A stretch of DNA of 24,845 bases, taken from the NCBI GenBank assembly GCA_005884745.1, contig VAZU01000027.1, forward strand, positions 1 through 24,845, written 5' to 3'. The notes beneath the pieces are model-generated. The model ran no database searches. It saw only the letters and a list, made by a program, of their open reading frames with translations, and was not told the DNA's origin. Of the stretch, positions 6,818 to 13,268 are shown one piece after another. Made by a program: the position numbers and the translations under genes. Each line of letters starts with the position of its first letter. Within the stretch, counting starts at the first letter, position 1. This DNA comes from Alphaproteobacteria bacterium (GTDB lineage: Bacteria > Pseudomonadota > Alphaproteobacteria > Rhizobiales > Xanthobacteraceae).

Positions 6818-6904
6818 ACAAAAAAGAGCAGGACGTAGCCGGCAAGAATCCGGCTACGTCCAGAGTGGCCGGCCGAGCACGAGGGGAGGGGGATGCGGCC
6901 GGTC
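6818..6904 (-). ncRNA. Putative GsrN-like C-rich-loop sRNA (copy 2), or attenuated csbD leader
   Basis: Predicted RNA of about 87 nt read leftward from about 6904. A 5' hairpin has a 7-bp stem (6902-6896 with 6875-6869) and a 20-nt C-rich loop containing CCCCCTCCCC. It is followed by a 12-bp perfect terminator hairpin (6861-6850 with 6842-6831, 7-nt loop) and a T6 tract (6825-6820). The order and length match the candidate at 2331-2420. The upstream GGAAC element has a poor -10 (GCTT). Because csbD starts 60 bases downstream on the same strand, the structure could instead be a regulatory leader of csbD. The RNA call is inference from structure. Confidence 0.6.
6820..6861 (-). terminator. Strong Rho-independent terminator upstream of csbD
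   Basis: A 12-bp perfect inverted repeat (GGACGTAGCCGG at 6831-6842, partner at 6850-6861) with a 7-nt loop. On the minus strand it is followed by TGCTC and then six T residues at 6825-6820. No minus-strand protein gene lies immediately upstream, so it must end a short RNA or attenuate csbD. Confidence 0.75.
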
Positions 6905-6912
6905 GTAGCTAT

Positions 6913-6937
6913 AAGCTTCCAAGGAAAAATAGGTTCC
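6913..6937 (-). promoter_or_regulatory. Weak EcfG-like promoter for sRNA copy 2
   Basis: Minus-strand GGAAC (6937-6933), 16 bases, GCTT (6916-6913). The -35 is perfect and the -10 deviates from CGTT at two positions. Spacing to the first hairpin base is about 10, which is compatible with initiation. Confidence 0.35.
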
Positions 6938-7172
6938 GCGGCTTGGCCGTCGGCCGGGCCCGTCGGCTCGGACAGCGGGCCGCTGCGGAAACGATTCGCT
7001 TTGCTTCTGCGTTTCGCTTTGGGAAGCTTTGATTGCCTGAGCTATCCAGCCGTCGGTGAAGCATGAGCCCTGCCTGACCAGACCCGTGCTGTCGTGACGG
7101 CGGCTCGTGCCGACATTTGGAGCTCGTAGCGACCATATGATCTAATCCCTTCAGACGGTTCGAGGCTTGCCG

Positions 7173-8666
7173 ATGAGTGCCATTTCGGATTGGTTGTTCG
7201 GGACCGCCGGCGAAATGCCGCTCGAAGGCGACATGCTGCGACGACCGGACATCCTCATTCCGCAAGCCGCAGCCGATCTGATCCTGGCGACAAGCTATCT
7301 TGCCATTCTCTCTGGATTGATCTGGTTTCGCCGCCGCCGCCCCGATCTCGTTCGCGACCATCGGCTCCTGGCGCTCCTGATCGGTTGCTTCCTCGCGCTC
7401 AGCGCCGCCGCGCGACTCGTGGATGCAATCTCGATCTGGCGTCCGGTCCCGGGAATGCTGGTGCTGAGCAAAGCCGCGGCCGCGCTGGCATTCGCGGCGA
7501 TCATCGTCGCAATGGTGCCGCTGTTACCCAACCTCGTGCGGCTGCCGTCGGCTCGCCAGCTGCACGAAGCCAACGAACGGCTGCGCCGCGAGGTGGCGGC
7601 CCATGAGTCCACGCTGCTGGAGCTGGAAACCGCTCGGCGGGATCTGGAGAGCCGGGTTGCGGAACGCACCAAGGATCTCGGCCTGGTCACGGCACGCTTC
7701 AAGACCGCGCTGCGCGGCTCCAAGGTGTACGTGTCTTCCCAGGACCGCAACCTGCGGTACCTGGCGATCACCGAGCCGATGCTGGGCCTGGGGATCGGCG
7801 AGATCGTCGGCCGCACGGACGAGGAAGTTCTTCCCGCGGAGGGTCGCGAGGAAATCATTGCATTAAAACGCCGAGCCCTCGACAGCGGACTGCCGTCCGA
7901 CGGTGAGGTCGGCATCGGCCAAGGCCCGACGGCGCTCTGGTACGACTTCCACGTCGAGCCGCTGCTCGATGCCGCCGGAGCCGTGGTCGGCGTGACTTGC
8001 GCGGCGGTCGACATCACCGAGCGCCGCAGAGGAGAGGACCACCTGCGCCTGCTGTTGCGCGAGCTCACCCATCGCTCCAAGAACCTGCTCGCGGTGATCC
8101 AGGCGATGGCGCGGCAGACCGCGCGGCATGCGGGTTCCATCGAGGCCTTCCTCGACCGGTTCGGCGCCCGGCTGCAGGCGCTGGCGACCTCGCACGATCT
8201 CCTGATCCAGGAGAGTTGGCATGGCGTGTCGCTGGACGGGCTCGTGCGTTCCCAGCTCGGTTCTTATCTCGATCGCACCGGCTCTCAGGTCCTCATTGTC
8301 GGCGATGGGGTGTTGTTGAAGCCGGATGTCGCGCAGAGCCTCGGGCTGGCGCTGCACGAGCTTTCGAGCAATGCCGAGAAATTCGGGGCGCTCTCGGTTC
8401 CAAACGGAAGGGTCTCGATCGCGTGGCGGCGCGTGGCGCAAAGCGATGGCGAAGGGGTGGAGCTGCTATGGGCCGAGAGTGGCGGTCCGAGCGTCGGCCC
8501 GCCGGCACGGCGCGGTTTCGGCACTTTGGTCATCGAGGGTAACCTCCCGCGCTCGCTCGACGCCCGGGTCGACCTGGCATTCGCCGCGCAAGGCGTGCGC
8601 TGCCGGATCCTCATTCCGGCCAGCCGGCTGTCCCCGCCGCGCGAGGGCGGCACCCGCGCAATTTAA
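7173..8666 (+). CDS. HWE-family sensor histidine kinase with ethylene-receptor-like membrane domain
   Basis: 497-residue membrane kinase. Residues 32-123 hold three hydrophobic helices whose spacing and motifs (ADLILATSYLAIL...LVLSKAAAALAFA...VPLLPNLVRLPS) resemble the membrane domain of plant and bacterial ethylene receptors. A coiled coil follows (125-172), then a PAS domain (about 175-285, ending VTCAAVDITERRR). The HWE/HisKA_2 module starts at about 288, with phospho-acceptor H300 in LTHRSKNLLAVIQAMARQT, the N-box HELSSNAEKFGAL and the G-box GFGTLVIEG. HWE kinases (PhyK and relatives) phosphorylate PhyR, so this is the likely local input to phyR. I prefer the ATG at 7173, preceded by GAGG, over the TTG at 7167. 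No EcfG-type box was seen upstream. The cysteine and histidine that bind copper in ETR1 are Ser77 and Arg81 here. Confidence 0.9.
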   Translation: MSAISDWLFGTAGEMPLEGDMLRRPDILIPQAAADLILATSYLAILSGLIWFRRRRPDLVRDHRLLALLIGCFLALSAAARLVDAISIWRPVPGMLVLSKAAAALAFAAIIVAMVPLLPNLVRLPSARQLHEANERLRREVAAHESTLLELETARRDLESRVAERTKDLGLVTARFKTALRGSKVYVSSQDRNLRYLAITEPMLGLGIGEIVGRTDEEVLPAEGREEIIALKRRALDSGLPSDGEVGIGQGPTALWYDFHVEPLLDAAGAVVGVTCAAVDITERRRGEDHLRLLLRELTHRSKNLLAVIQAMARQTARHAGSIEAFLDRFGARLQALATSHDLLIQESWHGVSLDGLVRSQLGSYLDRTGSQVLIVGDGVLLKPDVAQSLGLALHELSSNAEKFGALSVPNGRVSIAWRRVAQSDGEGVELLWAESGGPSVGPPARRGFGTLVIEGNLPRSLDARVDLAFAAQGVRCRILIPASRLSPPREGGTRAI

Positions 8667-8667
8667 T

Positions 8668-8692
8668 GGAACCAAGCGCTCTCGGCGGCGTT
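8668..8692 (+). promoter_or_regulatory. EcfG-type promoter for the 8757 gene
   Basis: GGAAC (8668-8672), 16 bases, CGTT (8689-8692): a perfect match directly behind the kinase stop codon. The predicted start near 8699 gives a leader of about 58 nt. Confidence 0.8.
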
Positions 8693-8708
8693 TAGCCGCT
8701 GGACACAT

Positions 8709-8720
8709 CGGGGGGAGGGG
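8709..8720 (+). promoter_or_regulatory. G-rich leader tract, possible sRNA pairing site
   Basis: The leader of the 8757 gene contains CGGGGGGAGGGG. It can pair over 12 consecutive positions (one G-U) with the loop of sRNA copy 2, and its first 8 bases pair perfectly with the loop end of sRNA copy 1. It lies about 25 bases before the ribosome binding site (CGGAGA, 8745-8750). Confidence 0.4.
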
Positions 8721-8756
8721 TTTCTCGCACAATCAGCACCGTCCCGGAGAAATCCC

Positions 8757-9284
8757 ATGTACGGTTTGGCTCCATACATCGTCGGCGGGCTCGCCGCCGT
8801 GCTGGTCGTCGACCATGTGGCAATTCCCTCGATCGGATCGGCGATGACCGACTGGCTTGGGGGTCCCGGGGTTGCGGTGAACGTCGTCGAGCGCGACCAC
8901 AAGGCCGATCGCCTGATGCCCGCCCGTACCGCCGCAGGGCAGAGGCCCGCGATTACCGCCGTGGAGGTGGTAGGCTTGCACAATACGGCGATCGTCTACC
9001 GGGATCGCGAGGGCCGCGTTCTCTTTCGTACCGACCCCCTGAGCAACGCTACGCTGGTCGCCAAGGACGTGGTCCTTCCGGAAATCACCATCCGGGACAG
9101 CGGGCGCAGCGCAGTCAATCCCGTGCCGATCGAGGTCCCTGTTCGGGCGCCGGAGCATCCCAAGCTGCCGCCCGGCTGCGATTCGGCGTTCAGCCCTCTG
9201 ACTTTGCCTTCGCTCTCGCGCATGCCGAGCCGTTGTATTGCCGAGAATGAGCACCCGGCGCGACTGGCAGCCTTACAGCGCTAG
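8757..9284 (+). CDS. Hypothetical membrane-anchored protein, GSR-controlled
   Basis: 175-residue protein I do not recognise. Residues 4-23 (LAPYIVGGLAAVLVVDHVAI) form one hydrophobic segment, probably an uncleaved anchor. The rest is likely periplasmic, with a beta-rich stretch (VVGLHNTAIVYRDREGRVLFRTDPLSNATLVAKDVVLPEITIRD) and a Pro-rich tail with two cysteines (C141, C161). The sequence LFRTDPLSNATLVAKDVVLPEI resembles short uncharacterised rhizobial exported proteins. The ATG at 8757 follows a GGAGA element. A perfect EcfG-type promoter and a G-rich leader precede it, so it is a strong GSR target candidate. It converges on the antiporter gene. Confidence 0.8.
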   Translation: MYGLAPYIVGGLAAVLVVDHVAIPSIGSAMTDWLGGPGVAVNVVERDHKADRLMPARTAAGQRPAITAVEVVGLHNTAIVYRDREGRVLFRTDPLSNATLVAKDVVLPEITIRDSGRSAVNPVPIEVPVRAPEHPKLPPGCDSAFSPLTLPSLSRMPSRCIAENEHPARLAALQR

Positions 9285-9348
9285 CACCCGATGCTGGATC
9301 GGCCGGCCGGCCGTGACGCCCGGCCGCTGCTCGGATTGTCGCCCCGGA

Positions 9349-11673
9349 TCATTTGGCCGTGGCGCGGGCCGGTCTGCCGGCCGTTTTCCCCGCCCCTTGT
9401 GCCGAGCCGATCGAGCCGGCGCTCGACACGAACAGAATCGAACGCCGCGATTTTTCCAGAATGGCAGCCGCCACGTTGCCGAAGAACAGCGTGTCGCCGG
9501 GACGGCGGTTGACCCCCATGACGATCACGGTGTTCCGGTTGGCGTTCGCCTGCCGCAGGATCGCGTCATCGGCGGCAACATCGACCTTAACATCGGTCCG
9601 AATATCGACGTTGTAGCGGTCGGCCATCTCCACCGCGTCCCTGAGGATCGCCTCGTGCTGCCGGCGCGAGCGTAGGGCATTGCGAAGATTTCGCGCCGCC
9701 CGCTTGGATCTTCCGGTCGAAACATATAGCGCCGTCACCGGCGCTCCGGCCGCCTGGGCGATGGCGATGCCGATCTCGGCCGCCCGCCGCGAGGCCTCGG
9801 TTCCGGTGACCGGGACCAGAATGTTCAGCGCGCTTTGCAGCGGCCGTTCGAGATGAACGCCGCGGGCGGCGACGATGGCCAGGGGTCCTTCGAATTCCGC
9901 GGCGATCCGGTTGACGTCTTCGTGAAACTCGGCCTTGCGGGCGACGTTCTCGGTGCCGATGACCAGCAGGTCGTAGCCCTTGCGCGCCTCGCTGGCGACG
10001 GTTTCCTCCACCGGCTCGTCGCCGCTTCGCGTGATCACGCTCACCTTTGCCGGCGTGCCGCTTTCCTGCTCGTCCTCCATCACCCGCGCCGCTTGAGCGG
10101 CGGCTTGGATCGCATGCTCGCCGCTGAGTTGACCGGATTGTTTTGCGGCGGCGCCGTCGGCAGGCTGCACACGGATGACGGTGGCGGGCATTCCCTTGGC
10201 GGCGGCGATGAGCCCGGCGAGGCGCGACGCGAACTTGCCGTTGGCGCTGTCGTCGACCGCGATCAGCAGCCGCTCCATGTTCGATACGAATCCCTTGGCC
10301 TCGAATTCCTCCCGCTCGAGCCGCCGTCTCTCCTCCTCGCCGAGCGGCAGCCGGCCAAGCGCCCACCGCAACGTCGGCGGCATCGCGGTGGTCGTGACTA
10401 CGGCCATGGCGACGATCAGGGTGAACAGGCTGTGGCTGAGCATGCCCAGCGACAGGCCGATGGTCGCGATGATGACTTCTGCCAGCGACTCACGGAAATT
10501 CAACCCGCCGAGCCTGCCGCCGATGAATGCGCCGCCGAACTTGCCGACACTGGCGATCACGATCAGTCCTAACATCAACCAGACGAGAGACGGGTCCTTC
10601 AAAACCGACAAATCGGTGCCGAGCCCCGCCAGCCCGAAGAAGACCGGCGCGAACAGCGCGGTGATCAGGCCGCGCGGCTGCTCGTCGATGTGGCGTGTCA
10701 GGATCGGCGATTCGCCCACCAGGATTCCCGCCACGAACGCGCCCAGCACGGTGTGAACGCCGATCAGGTGCGTGGTGAGCGCCATGCCGCCCATGATGAC
10801 CAGGATCATGGTGATCACCGGGACTTCGCTGACGAAATTGTCGTTGGTCCAGCGGATCAGGCTGAACACGATGCGCCGGCCGATGGTCAGGCTCAGCGCG
10901 AGGAACAGTGCCGTTCCGAGCACGCTGCGGGCGAGCGTCGCCATGTCGACCGTCCCGTGCTCGGCGAGGCCGAAGGTGATGGCAATGATGATCCACCCGA
11001 TCGAATCGTCGATGATGGCCGAAGCCACGATGACCTGCCCGACGGTGCGGCGCATGAAGTTCATCTCGCGCACGACCATGGCCACGATCTTGATGGAGGA
11101 GATCGACAGCGCGGTGCCGAGGAACAGCGACGTGATCAGTCGCTGATCGGGCTTGGGCAGCATGGCATCGGGCAGGAATTCGCCGAGCGCGAACCCGCAT
11201 AGGAACGGCAGCGAGATGCCGGCGAGCGACACGCTTGCCGCCGCCGCGCCGACCTTCCTGACCAGGCGCAGGTCGATTTGCATTCCCGTGAGCAGCAGCA
11301 ACATCAGGATGCCGAGCTGGGAGACCCCATCGATCATGCTCTTCTGCGCGCCGCTCGCCGGAAAGATCGCGTGCTGCGCCTCCGGCCAGATCATGCCGAA
11401 CACCGAGGGACCCAGCACAATGCCGCCAAGGAGCTGACCGATCACCGCCGGCTGGCCGATGCGCTGCATCGCCTCGCCGAGCAGGCGGCCGACGAGGAGC
11501 AGGAGAACGACTTGAGCGAGGAACACCACCTCGGAAGCGCCGGATGAGGTGGTGGCCGGCTCTGCGGCAGCCCATGCAGCCGGGGCGGTGGCGAGGAGCA
11601 GCCACGCACAAGCGCCGCAACTTGCGAGGCGCCGCCCTCGCGTCCGCCTGGGCCGGGTCTGGTGGAACGGCAT
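9349..11673 (-). CDS. CPA2-type cation/proton antiporter fused to two universal stress protein domains
   Basis: 774-residue inner-membrane protein. After a signal-like N-terminus (to about residue 36) there are about twelve hydrophobic segments (45-440) of the Na+/H+ or K+/H+ exchanger fold, including GQPAVIGQLLGGIVLGPS, the acidic pair in SAIIDDSIGW and GVHTVLGAFVAGILVG. The C-terminal 300 residues contain two USP-like alpha/beta domains: the first starts at MERLLIAVDDSANGKF, the second at ALNILVPVTGTEASRRAAE and ends with GVNRRPGDTLFFGNVAAAILEKS, a degenerate USP nucleotide-binding loop. There is no TrkA-N domain, so the USP domains probably replace the usual regulatory part. The ATG at 11673 is chosen because it begins the signal-like segment. 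A perfect EcfG-type promoter lies at 11813-11837. Confidence 0.92.
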   Translation of the reverse strand: MPFHQTRPRRTRGRRLASCGACAWLLLATAPAAWAAAEPATTSSGASEVVFLAQVVLLLLVGRLLGEAMQRIGQPAVIGQLLGGIVLGPSVFGMIWPEAQHAIFPASGAQKSMIDGVSQLGILMLLLLTGMQIDLRLVRKVGAAAASVSLAGISLPFLCGFALGEFLPDAMLPKPDQRLITSLFLGTALSISSIKIVAMVVREMNFMRRTVGQVIVASAIIDDSIGWIIIAITFGLAEHGTVDMATLARSVLGTALFLALSLTIGRRIVFSLIRWTNDNFVSEVPVITMILVIMGGMALTTHLIGVHTVLGAFVAGILVGESPILTRHIDEQPRGLITALFAPVFFGLAGLGTDLSVLKDPSLVWLMLGLIVIASVGKFGGAFIGGRLGGLNFRESLAEVIIATIGLSLGMLSHSLFTLIVAMAVVTTTAMPPTLRWALGRLPLGEEERRRLEREEFEAKGFVSNMERLLIAVDDSANGKFASRLAGLIAAAKGMPATVIRVQPADGAAAKQSGQLSGEHAIQAAAQAARVMEDEQESGTPAKVSVITRSGDEPVEETVASEARKGYDLLVIGTENVARKAEFHEDVNRIAAEFEGPLAIVAARGVHLERPLQSALNILVPVTGTEASRRAAEIGIAIAQAAGAPVTALYVSTGRSKRAARNLRNALRSRRQHEAILRDAVEMADRYNVDIRTDVKVDVAADDAILRQANANRNTVIVMGVNRRPGDTLFFGNVAAAILEKSRRSILFVSSAGSIGSAQGAGKTAGRPARATAK

Positions 11674-11812
11674 GGGTCCGACGGTGGCCGCGGCCCTATC
11701 CCGTGGCCGCGATCGAACACGCCGACCGGGTCCGCGCGCCGGTCGCCGCGGGCGCGTAGGAAAACGACGCGACGAGTCCGCGCATCGAGAGTTCCCCACG
11801 ATTGGACCGGAC

Positions 11813-11837
11813 AACGCCCCCGCTTCCGCTCTGTTCC
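11813..11837 (-). promoter_or_regulatory. EcfG-type promoter for the antiporter-USP gene
   Basis: Minus-strand GGAAC (11837-11833), 16 bases, CGTT (11816-11813): a perfect match, with a leader of about 130 nt. A second, weaker box follows at 11795-11771 (GGAAC, 16 bases, CGTC), possibly a tandem promoter. Confidence 0.72.
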
Positions 11838-11900
11838 CCACCGCGAGGTATGCCTCACGCAAATACCAGGCATCCCATGCGCGAATCGCGATCCAACAGC

Positions 11901-11925
11901 GGAACACCGCTCAACTTTGCCGGTT
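11901..11925 (+). promoter_or_regulatory. Probable EcfG-type promoter for the RlpA-like gene
   Basis: GGAAC (11901-11905), 16 bases, GGTT (11922-11925). Only the least conserved -10 base differs. The predicted start is about 25 bases before the ATG at 11956. Confidence 0.6.
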
Positions 11926-11955
11926 TTTGCTTCGATCCAGCTCTCGAGGGCAGGG

Positions 11956-12309
11956 ATGAGTACGCGACACGGGATGCTATTGGCAGCCATCACGGCCGCG
12001 CTGTGGCTCGGGCTCGGCGAAGGTTCGGCGGAGCAGAGCGGGATCGCGGCCGTCTATTCCTACCGCGGTGGGAGGACGTCCAGCGGAGAACATTCGGATC
12101 CCAGGGGACTTACGGCCGCGCATCGCTCGTTGCCGTTCGGCACCAAGGTGCTCGTCACCCATCGGCGCAACGGCCGCAACGTGGTGGTGCGCATCAACGA
12201 TCGAGGTCCGTTCACCCGCGGGAGAATCATCGACCTCACGCCGGCAGCCGCAAGCCAGCTCGGGTTCAGCGGCTTGGCTCCGGTGAGCCTGTCGCCGATC
12301 GGCCGCTGA
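11956..12309 (+). CDS. RlpA-like double-psi beta-barrel protein
   Basis: 117-residue exported protein. Residues 1-24 look like a signal peptide (MLLAAITAALWLGLGEGSA). The remainder is one RlpA-like double-psi beta-barrel: AAVYSYRGGRTSSGEHSDPRGLTAAHRSLPFGTKVLVTHRRNGRNVVVRINDRGPFTRGRIIDLTPAAASQLG. The SGE and NDRGPF motifs that carry the acidic catalytic residues of lytic transglycosylase RlpA are present. There is no SPOR domain and no lipobox, so it is not the canonical septal RlpA; it may be a periplasmic peptidoglycan-acting or peptidoglycan-binding relative. The ATG at 11956 follows GAGGGCAGGG. Expression is probably EcfG dependent. Confidence 0.87.
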   Translation: MSTRHGMLLAAITAALWLGLGEGSAEQSGIAAVYSYRGGRTSSGEHSDPRGLTAAHRSLPFGTKVLVTHRRNGRNVVVRINDRGPFTRGRIIDLTPAAASQLGFSGLAPVSLSPIGR

Positions 12310-12357
12310 TCGCCGAGCAAGGGTCTGCGCTGCGCCCGCGACAAAGCGCAGCAGGTC

Positions 12358-12383
12358 GGAACGGATGCGCCGCCCCGTGTCTT
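12358..12383 (+). promoter_or_regulatory. Weak EcfG-like promoter for sRNA copy 3
   Basis: GGAAC (12358-12362), 17 bases, TCTT (12380-12383). The -35 is perfect; the -10 matches poorly, as in copy 2 (GCTT). The C-rich hairpin begins 8 bases downstream. Confidence 0.35.
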
Positions 12384-12391
12384 TTCCGGTC

Positions 12392-12480
12392 GTGCCGGGC
12401 GGGTCCCCCAGCCCCCTGTCCCCACACCGCTCGGCATGGCCCCGGTCGGTTTGGTCCAGCCCGGCCGGGGTACTTTTTTG
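12392..12480 (+). ncRNA. Putative GsrN-like sRNA (copy 3)
   Basis: Predicted RNA of about 89 nt. The first 13 bases, GTGCCGGGCGGGT, are identical to the start of copy 1 on the other strand 10 kb away. An 11-pair stem (12392-12402 with 12427-12437, two G-U) encloses a 24-nt C-rich loop with C5, C5 and C4 runs. A 10-bp terminator hairpin follows (12440-12449 with 12461-12470), trailed by T6 at 12474-12479. Loop length, stem length and the GGTCGG segment in the terminator stem also match copy 1, so the two look like true paralogues. It lies between the RlpA-like gene and a small Cys-rich protein gene. No protein is predicted within it. Confidence 0.72.
12440..12479 (+). terminator. Rho-independent terminator of sRNA copy 3
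   Basis: CCCCGGTCGG (12440-12449) pairs with CCGGCCGGGG (12461-12470) over 10 positions around an 11-nt loop. A TAC spacer and six T residues (12474-12479) follow. Confidence 0.8.
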
Positions 12481-12529
12481 TGGGGCGGGTGGGACGAAGC
12501 CCAACGCGGCACCCTGCGCGGAGCTTGCG

Positions 12530-12712
12530 ATGGAGCGGCTGTATTTCCGCTGTCCCGTCACCGGCGAAGAGATTGACGTCGGCATCGAAAGCGAATTGGG
12601 GACGCTGCTGCGGATTCGACGAAGCGCGGTTCACGCCTGGTGTCCGCTATGCGGCCAGGGGGCACGATTGGCGCGTCGGCGACGCCCGGCTCGCCAGAGC
12701 GGCATGACCTGA
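12530..12712 (+). CDS. Small conserved protein with CPxTG...CPxCG motif
   Basis: 60-residue protein: MERLYFRCPVTGEEIDVGIESELGTLLRIRRSAVHAWCPLCGQGARLARR. The pattern FxCPxTGxxIxxGIE, then about 25 residues, then CPxCG, is common to short uncharacterised alphaproteobacterial proteins and looks like a half zinc ribbon (C8, C38, C41). The C-terminus here is Arg-rich and differs from the usual HxWxxxDAxL-type end. Function is unknown. It starts 50 bases after the sRNA copy 3 terminator. A GGAG element (12520-12523) precedes the ATG by 6 bases. Confidence 0.72.
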   Translation: MERLYFRCPVTGEEIDVGIESELGTLLRIRRSAVHAWCPLCGQGARLARRRRPARQSGMT

Positions 12713-13268
12713 CGCCGGTTCTTTGCTGACACTGATCGGTCGCCGAAAGCGGATTTTTGCCCGACCGGCTGTTCGCGCAGGCCCCCGCCGGATGCAACGG
12801 AACCTAGGTCCGCCGCGTGCATTGTGCTGTGCCGCCACCGATCATGCGCGGCGCGCGGTGGCAAGGTCGAGCGGCCGAGTTTTGCGGCGAGCTGCCGCGG
12901 ATGCAGGAACCGCGGCCTGCGGCAGCAACGGGAGGTTCTCGCCGATGCTCACGGACAGTCTGGTGAATCGACTGCTTGCAAGCCGCCTGCGGCGATCGAA
13001 AGCTGGCGAGGGGAGCTCGCGTCGGCATCCTGGCGTGGTCCCTTGCACGCTCGGCTCGAGCGACAGCTCGCCGAAGCGAGCCGGTTGCTGGCAAACCCGC
13101 GACACGCCGCCGAGGCACTGACGTCGTGACACCGGAGCATCCGAGCCTCAGTCACCGATGAGGTCCGGCGAACCGCCGCGCGAAGCATTTCAGCCCATAG
13201 GCGTGCCAAATCTTTGATTCGGTGCTATCGCGGGCCCCGTCCTGCCGGTCGCAAACGGGAGCCGTAGG
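12713..13268. other. Gene-poor stretch with an EcfG-like box
   Basis: 556 bases without a convincing intact gene. GGAAC at 12799-12803 is followed by 16 bases and CATT (12820-12823), a one-mismatch EcfG-type box reading toward the mscS gene. A good ribosome binding site (GGGAGG, 12930-12935) precedes the ATG at 12945, where a short damaged gene may begin. The mscS promoter should also be here but was not identified. Confidence 0.35.
12945..13129 (+). pseudogene. Possible frameshifted small gene
   Basis: From the ATG at 12945 the frame begins MLTDSLVNRLLASRL and then becomes Arg/Ser-rich and unstructured. Near 12990 another frame takes over with helix-like sequence (AIESWRGELASASWRGPLHARLERQLAEASRLLANPRHAAEAL) ending at a TGA at 13127-13129. 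The composition switch suggests one short gene broken by a frameshift. No family was recognised, so this is tentative. Confidence 0.2.

Noticed and set aside
9285..9348. GGCCGGCCGGCCG-rich sequence between convergent genes as a terminator
   Set aside because: No clear stem with a T tract on either strand.
9835..10572. Open frame antisense to the antiporter
   Set aside because: Composition is that of a shadow frame; the sense frame has clear membrane and USP motifs.
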